Of a DNA stretch of 64,000 nt, positions 58,702 to 64,000 are shown in pieces. Position numbers and translations under genes: made by a program. How positions within the stretch are numbered: the stretch's first letter is position 1; each line of letters opens with the position of its first letter. The notes beneath the pieces were generated by a model, which ran no database searches, was not told where the DNA came from, and saw only the letters and a program-made list of their open reading frames with translations. Source of the stretch: Laburnicola sp. R22_1 (taxonomy: Eukaryota; Ascomycota; Dothideomycetes; Pleosporales; Didymosphaeriaceae); NCBI GenBank assembly GCA_014281115.1, contig JACONQ010000016.1, positions 868,001-932,000 on the forward strand, written 5' to 3'.

Positions 58702-59913
58702 TCATCCTTTCTCACCCCCGTCAATCTCGACCCCATCCCCAACCCTAAAAATAAACCCCTCGCCATCCCTCCCCTGCCCAACCTTCCACGCCTCAAAGCG
58801 CCCCCTCCGCACGACTTCCCACCGCTGCGCCCTCTCCTGCTCCGCCTGCTCGACGCTAATCCCCGGCGCAAACTTCAGCACCTCTACTCTGCGCACAGCT
58901 AACCTCGTCGTCTGCATACCAGGCGGCCAAGACACTGGAAGTGGAGGCCGGAACGATGTCGGCGTCGCAGAATGGCTTGTGACGACCACGGCGCAGGACA
59001 GGCGTGTGGATAGACGCTCCAGGTGGAGAGTCAGCTGTGCGGAAGCGGGGGGTAGGGGGTTCGTTGAGGCTAGGGAATGGGTGGATGTAGGTGCAGGTGC
59101 GTTGCGCATGGCGGGTATGAAAGCGTCGATGTCCTCGAGGATGAGGGAGTGCACGTGGCGATGGGTAGACGCGTGTTTTGTATCGTCGAATAGATACTCT
59201 TCCATTCCTCTGAGCGTCGCCATTAGGCTCTCCCAGCTGGAGGGCTGGAAGATGTGCACATGTGCGAGACTGTGTTTTACGCACTGCTTTATGTCATTTG
59301 CTGTGTCTGCGTTTGTGGCGTCGAGGCCGGCTGTGGTGAATGTGGAGACGATGTGTTTGATGAGGAGGCATGTGAGGCGAGAGACGGAGAAGTGGTGTAG
59401 TGGGTCGAAGAGGATTACTAGGCCGTTGTGGCCGGAGAGTGCAATGTTGGAGAGTGTTGGGGGCAGGATGGCGTGCGTGGTTATGCTGTAGATGAGGGAT
59501 GTTTTTCCAGCGGGCGAGGCATGGTATGTATGCGGCGGTGAGACGAGTTCGAGTACGGGCCCGGTAATCTTCTTCTCTCTCTTCAGTACGCTTGTCGCCT
59601 GACGCTGCGCATGGGAAGTCTGTTGATCCGGTTCCCACAGCTCATCGTCCGAGCGTTGGTGTTGCTGAGCAGGCGAAACCGGAGCCGGTGCAGGAGGGCG
59701 AGACAGCAACCCGTCCAGTTCTGGAATACTAAAGATTTTCTTCTCATCTGCAGAAAGAAGAAGATCCCGCAGCGAGCTCAGAATCTAGTACCAATCAGAT
59801 TTTATAATGCGGATGAGTTGGTTTGATCGCGACAATCTCACCTCGCCCAATCCCTCGGTCTCAACCTCCTTCAACAACCGCTTCCCCGACCTCTCCGCAC
59901 CACTTCCATCCAT
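58702..59913 (-). CDS. XRCC2: Xrcc2-like Rad51 paralogue
   Basis: RecA-fold Rad51 paralogue expected to assist homologous recombination in the nucleus. Two exons, 59913-59842 and 59784-58702 (57-nt intron), give 384 aa. The N-terminus EVETEGLGEILSSLRDLLLS leads to the P-loop region ASPAGKTSLIYSITTHAILP (GKT at 117-119), then VILFDPLHHFSVSRLTCLLI, HVHIFQPSSWESLMATLRGM, HSLILEDIDAFI (Walker B place) and a C-terminal FIFRVGDGVEI, an order matching Xrcc2. The first Gly of the Walker A motif is His here. Human XRCC2 is known to tolerate Walker A mutation. Starts only 90 bases from the divergent SOM1 gene. Confidence 0.78.
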
Positions 59914-60003
59914 TCTTCACAACCGCCGTTCGCTTCCCTTCGCATCAGACAACTTCCCATCTCCGCACCAGCCGCCAAATTGAGCGTCCGCCTTTTCGCA
60001 CAA
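59914..60003. promoter_or_regulatory. Very short divergent promoter, XRCC2 / SOM1
   Basis: Only 90 bases separate the two start codons, so 5' leaders and promoter elements of both genes must overlap. Confidence 0.6.
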
Positions 60004-60375
60004 ATGGCGCCTCCAATCCCTACTATCCCGCTCTCCTCCCTCTCCGCAGAAGTCAATGTGCTTCCTAGCGGCAAACAGCGCAAACAACCAATCTCCCTGG
60101 AAGACTGCCCCTTGAAAGAGTTGGTGCAGTACAAATGCAATACCTACAAACCAGAAGGAAAGGGTGAACGGCCGGCTATCCTGTGTGAACCTGTAGTGCG
60201 CATGTACAGAGCGTACGTTGGTGGTTGCTGTTTCCTAAACGGGTGCTTGAAGGTGGAAAAGTCTTGGCATCGATGGATTTGCTGACGCATGCTTAGATGC
60301 AAGGACGGATTAAAGGTTGAAACTACGGCTTGGGAGGGGTGGAAGGCGGCACAAGGGGGTCAAGGGAAGGTGTAG
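60004..60375 (+). CDS. SOM1: Mitochondrial export/IMP-complex protein Som1
   Basis: Small subunit linked to the inner-membrane peptidase (Imp1/Imp2) of mitochondria. Two exons, 60004-60212 and 60297-60375 (84-nt intron), give 95 aa. The Cys-bearing core PISLEDCPLKELVQYKCNTY, ILCEPVVRMYRACKDGLKVE and TTAWEGW is the Som1 pattern. The intron falls inside RMYRAC; unspliced, the frame would end in an unrelated Cys/Gly-rich tail. Confidence 0.85.
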
Positions 60376-60831
60376 ATGTGTGCGGAGGTTCACCCTTGGT
60401 CGGCTACACGGGGATGTTCAATGGTTTTATAGTACTAATTCAAACAGATGGATTGGTTCAATGCCTTCTTCCTGGATGCAGCATATAATAGTACAACTGC
60501 CTTGCAAGACAGCAGATGACAAAACGCCGACAAAATGCTGTGGTCCAGGCTGCCGGGGGAATGCAGTACCCAAAAACGCCTCGCTGAATGCTTCGCAAAA
60601 CCTTTTCAAAATACCTCCGCTTCAAGTCCGCCCCTACGCGCTTAGGTAAACAATGCAAGGACCCCAACCTTGCAGCTCGCGTGCAAGTGGTTCTGTGCTC
60701 GGCATATCCAAGCGCTACTTATGCGGCGTTTGGCAAACTGGCTCAGGTGTTGTAGATCGGCATCGACGTCCCATCTGAACGAATCTCATGCCCAGGAACT
60801 ATTTGCGAAGAGTGGCATGCGACTCGCCGTA
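60376..60831. other. Convergent 3' regions, no gene seen
   Basis: 456 bases between the stops of SOM1 and TAF8. Nothing recognised. Confidence 0.4.
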
Positions 60832-61970
60832 TCAATTATCCCTCGCGTGCCGTCTCCAAAACTTCCGATCGTAGTTGACGAGCACACGTCGCTTCAGACG
60901 CTCCTCGATAGTCTGAGGCTTCTGCTCAGCTTTCTTGGCCTCTGCTGTCGCTGCTAATAACTCCTCGTCATCTTCATCTGCAATGCCGTCCTCTTGACGC
61001 TGCTCAGCGAACTCTTTCCTCTGTTCTTCCTGTGCGTCTTCCTCTTCGAATGCGGCCTTCAAGGCTTCTTTCAACAGCCTCTCGCGGTCTGTCGTGTGTT
61101 GTTTCCGTCTGAGTTTGAGTTTCTCGCGCTGCATCCTCTCTATCCCGATCTTCTTCCCATCCATGAGCCTCCGCAAGCTCTTCTCTGCGTCTATGCCCTC
61201 CTTCGCAGCTCTCTCTCGGATCTTGTGCGGATCGTCCTCTCTCTTGGCGAAATCGGCGGTCGCCTTCCATGTATGTTTCGGCGGAAAAGGCGGGAAATGT
61301 GCGGGTATGTATGTTCTGCTCTCCTTGTCTGCCCTTCCAGATAACTCAGGTCCGAGCATACCTTCTACATCGGGAGGCGCGGGGTCTGCGGGCTCGGGCG
61401 GCGCAAATGCTGGTTGTAAGATCGAGGGCGGAACTTCTCCGGTATCGAGATGTGGTTCGAGAATCGACGAGCCGGCGTGCCCGGTGGAGGTGAGGGCATA
61501 GATCCAATCGTGTGGCAACGTCTCGGTGCGGCGGGCGCTGGACATGGACTTGCGCACTTGGTCGGTGAAGTTGGTCATGACTGTACCATGTTAGCGACCT
61601 GTGCGACACGCGACGGTCGATGGCCTGCTGGTCGCAAGACAGACAACGGCATACATTGGTGCAACAAGGCGCACATGGACTCGACGGCCTCTGGCCTCGC
61701 CGTGTCGAAGCCCACGGCTTTGCATTGGATCGCAATCGCGCGCCGCAGCTGCGCGTCGACAAACTCCTGGTCGTCGGCCGCGCCGAAGCCCCCGCCGAGC
61801 GGCTCGACGAAGTGCTGGACGGGCTGCGTGTGGTGCAGCTTGTGCACGACCCTGCGCTTCTTGGGGTGCGCGTCATTGCGAGTCGGCGCCGCCTCTTCCA
61901 CGTAGGAGCGCTTCATTCCTGCGAGCGTGCCGGCACCGGAGGCACTCAAAGGCGAGATGATTCCGGGCAT
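60832..61970 (-). CDS. TAF8: TFIID subunit Taf8
   Basis: Histone-fold subunit of general transcription factor TFIID (partner of Taf10); nuclear. Two exons, 61970-61655 and 61580-60832 (74-nt intron), give 354 aa. A basic NLS-like HPKKRRVVHKLHH precedes the histone fold (about 55-125: QEFVDAQLRRAIAIQCKAVG, then across the intron LLHQFMTNFTDQVRKSM). Next comes ARRTETLPHDWIYALTSTGH and the Taf8 C-terminal signature YIPAHFPPFPPKHTWKATAD with DPHKIRERAAKEG. A Glu/Lys-rich coiled coil leads to the end. ATG at 61970 is the first in frame; a GTG at 62045 is unlikely. Divergent from COX9. Confidence 0.88.
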
Positions 61971-62427
61971 AAGCGGCACGCCGGCGCGGGGTGGTCGCAA
62001 GGGTGCGGGTGAGGGTGCGGGTGCGGTCGTGTGTGCGAGCGGCACGGGGGTTCAGCAGCAGGTGAGGTGAGTGAGAGGGGCCGCGCGCGCGCAATGGGAA
62101 TGGGTGGCGGCGGCAGGCGGGCGACGGAGAGGCGGAGAGGGTGAGAGGGTGAGCAGGCGAGGGTGCGCCGTCGAGGGTCGGCGGCGAGGTGCGTCGGCGG
62201 TCGTGCCTGCCTGGTTCCGGGTGTCTTTGGCTTCGACTCTCCACGGCCGTCTCCCATCTCCCAACGCGCGCGCAGGCCTGTGCGCTCGGCGTGGCTTGGC
62301 GCTGGCGGCTCACTCCACCGCAGCCTCCAGCGTCAAACCCACGCCAACGTCCCTCGCCAGCGCCACGAACCCGCGTCCCCTACCTATACCGCCGCCCGCT
62401 CCCCCTCACTGCACAGCCCAACTCGCC
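61971..62427. promoter_or_regulatory. Divergent promoter, TAF8 / COX9
   Basis: 457 GC-rich bases between divergent start codons. Simple GGGTGCGGGTG-like repeats sit near 62000-62030 and GGGTGAGAGGGTGAG near 62139. No TATA box. Confidence 0.45.
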
Positions 62428-62868
62428 ATGGCCGTCAAACCCATTACCGGCGTATGTGTTGCCATTGCGTGCCTGCGCGCCTCCTAGAAGCTCCTGTGAC
62501 GGGAGGCTAACGGCTACCACGCAGATGCTCCGCCGCACCATAGTGCTCGATCTCTCCGTTGCCATGGGTGCGTGACCTCCACTAGCCTTTGCGCACGCTT
62601 CTCCGGCTATTGACGAGCTTCGAAACCGGTGCCCCGCCCTGCAGAGCTGCGCTAACAGCTACGACAGGCCTCGGTCTAGCAGCCGGCTATGGCTGGTGGT
62701 ACGGTACGTGAGCGACGAACGGGCGACGCGCATTGCAAAGCACCCAGGAACCATTGGACAACCCATTGACTGATTGGTGAAGGTTACCACGTCCCCGCCG
62801 TGCGTCACCGCGATGCTTTCTACCAGAAGATCGAAGACGAGCGAGCCCAGGCCCTCGGCCAGAAATAA
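62428..62868 (+). CDS. COX9: Cytochrome c oxidase subunit Cox9 (VIIa)
   Basis: Small nuclear-encoded subunit of mitochondrial complex IV. Four exons, 62428-62451, 62525-62567, 62668-62703 and 62783-62868, give 62 aa, typical of Cox9. Exon text joins as MAVKPITG / MLRRTIVLDLSVAMG / LGLAAGYGWWYG / YHVPAVRHRDAFYQKIEDER, with one membrane helix at about 12-32. The introns (73, 100 and 79 nt) make up more of the gene than the exons, which is why no single open frame shows it. Confidence 0.92.
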
Positions 62869-63495
62869 GCGACCGGTCCCTTCAAGCCAACATTTCCTTT
62901 GTGACCAGGTGAAACGAAAGCATAGACGAGCTGCACCTGGGGAACCGATTGTATCATAGCGGGGTGGATCCTCGATCAGCAGACCAGTATCAGACTCAAT
63001 CAAGCATGTACCAGGACTGCCGTGTATCGTTCCAGCTATCGTGATTGGACTTGTGCATGACCCATGCCTTATCCCAGGATATGCAGTACAAAGGTCAAAC
63101 ATAGGAAAACTTATCTTTCTGTGGAGGAGATATTTCCGTGCTATGTCTCTTGACCATCTAACAGGGTCGGAATGTGGTTCTCTGATTCACCTTTTCCAAA
63201 TCCGCAGTCTCTTTCTCTTGGTCATGACCTGTACCGTTCTCAAGATCCATATTTAGCGAGCTTTTGGTTTCTGAAGTGTTGGGCGATAGATAATTCCGAG
63301 CATCTTCCTGCAAGCTGCAATCTATACCACATCCACAGAGAATACAGGTTGTGCATAAGAGGTAGAGGAAGGTACTAGTAGAGGGAGACACAATTCGGCA
63401 ACATTCCCTGGAAGGAAGTTGATCTATCCCAACGGAGAGACCGCACTCGTGCTGTGCCAACACCTCCAGCTGCTTTTTGCAGCCAGACGACGGCT
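62869..63495. other. COX9 3' region and spacer, no gene seen
   Basis: Frames on both strands (62659-63102 minus, 63158-63667 minus) lack family features. Confidence 0.4.
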
Positions 63496-63625
63496 TATAG
63501 CTTCGGTAAACCCCTTTTTGTCGCCACCTTGAAATACGCTTTTCTGTGTCCACAACAGCGGGAGGGATTACAGCTATTATTTGTGATCTTTTTATTAGAC
63601 GAACTCTTAGTTGCAAAAAAAAAAA
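63496..63625 (+). repeat. Well-preserved copy of the dispersed terminal sequence
   Basis: CCCCTTTTTG, CACCTTGAAATACGCTTTTC, GGGAGGGATTACAGCTATTA and CTTTTTATTAGACGAACTCT follow the same order as the RIPed copies at 4575-4715 and 25600-25700, with C/G kept where those have T/A. The motif AGCTTCGG stands on both sides (about 63500 and 63628), perhaps a target duplication. Confidence 0.6.
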
Positions 63626-63739
63626 AAGCTTCGGAAATTCGAAATAGAAGCGAGCGCGTCTCCTCACTCACATCAGATCTGCGCGCTTTGTTGACCTTTA
63701 CCTCAACACCTCCTACAGCTTAGCGCGCTCACAACGTTT

Positions 63740-63807
63740 ATCAGCCCGGACAATCTTGAAGTAGTGTACGTTCATCAGACCAAACAATCTTGAAGTAGTA
63801 GAAGCAC
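63740..63807. repeat. 34-base direct tandem duplication
   Basis: Two units beginning ATCAGCCCGGACAATCTTGA and ATCAGACCAAACAATCTTGA, start to start 34 bases. The rest of the window to 64000 shows no gene. Confidence 0.6.
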
Positions 63808-64000
63808 ACGCGCCCGTCTCCCACGACAGGCTTGCACCTTCTGCAGTTTCTTCTGAACGTTTGCTGCTATCTAAGGTACTCGACGGGGCCACGACGCTGT
63901 CATACCACCTTCGAGGTACATTCACAGGGATCCTTGTACCTAAGATCTCTTCCACGTGCGTTCAGAACGACTGGGACCTCGCGCGACATCATGCTCCACT

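Noticed and set aside
63740..63807. Second pogo end, because of AGCCCGGACA
   Set aside because: Only ten bases match the element at 5053, and no inverted partner or TA-flanked end is present.
1..64000. Biosynthetic or defence gene cluster
   Set aside because: No PKS, NRPS, terpene synthase, cytochrome P450, transporter or NLR-like gene was found; the genes are unrelated housekeeping and accessory genes.

Overview
The window reads as nuclear DNA of a filamentous ascomycete, most likely a dothideomycete close to Pleosporales. Genes carry short GT-AG introns (mostly 47-84 nt) with CTAAC/CTGAC-type branch sites. AT-rich transposon islands show the signature of repeat-induced point mutation (RIP), and there is a small tandem family of fungal BTB-like proteins of the kind expanded in Pleosporales. 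The order name is an inference from these traits; no species can be read from the sequence. All exon joins below were made by hand from splice signals, frame and family knowledge.

Layout. 1-7270 is a nested, RIP-degraded repeat island: the end of an LTR-type element, a SINE-like insertion with target-site duplications, a foldback element, and a complete but dead Fot/pogo transposon. 7487-13665 holds three conserved genes: cysteine dioxygenase, the GTPase Rbg1/DRG1, and a CENP-B-type helix-turn-helix protein that looks like a tamed pogo relative. 13666-19648 is a 6-kb stretch with no gene I can support. 19649-23377 has a PXA-domain protein with an abnormal 1.1-kb intron, divergent from Mediator subunit Med10. 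23749-25740 is a second repeat island. 26914-31409 holds a multi-pass GT90 (Cap10-type) glycosyltransferase and an unknown protein. 32760-37375 is a tandem array of three BTB-like paralogues. 39213-48425 holds a tentative unknown gene, a single-pass membrane protein, a lipase-like hydrolase, a small membrane protein and two convergent methyltransferases.

48746-55034 is unusual. A TMEM205-like gene carries a frameshift and a nonsense codon. A cryptochrome/(6-4) photolyase carries two TGG-to-TAG changes in its N-terminal domain. A glycogenin gene has an in-frame TGA that cuts off its last exon. 55696-62868 is a compact housekeeping block: Dug1 dipeptidase, mitoribosomal Mrpl20/mL58, Xrcc2-like recombinase, Som1, Taf8 and Cox9. 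The window ends in repeat relics, including a well-preserved copy of a terminal sequence found RIPed in both islands.

The genes do not form one pathway. They are a mix of sulfur and glutathione metabolism (cysteine dioxygenase, Dug1), mitochondrial biogenesis (Mrpl20, Som1, Cox9), transcription (Med10, Taf8), translation-factor methylation (Efm4) and accessory genes. The most novel material is the SINE-like family (four copies, three with flanking duplications), the decay of neighbouring light/DNA-repair and glycogen genes, and the long intron in the PXA gene. I saw no bacterial-type operon, CRISPR array, tRNA or rRNA gene.
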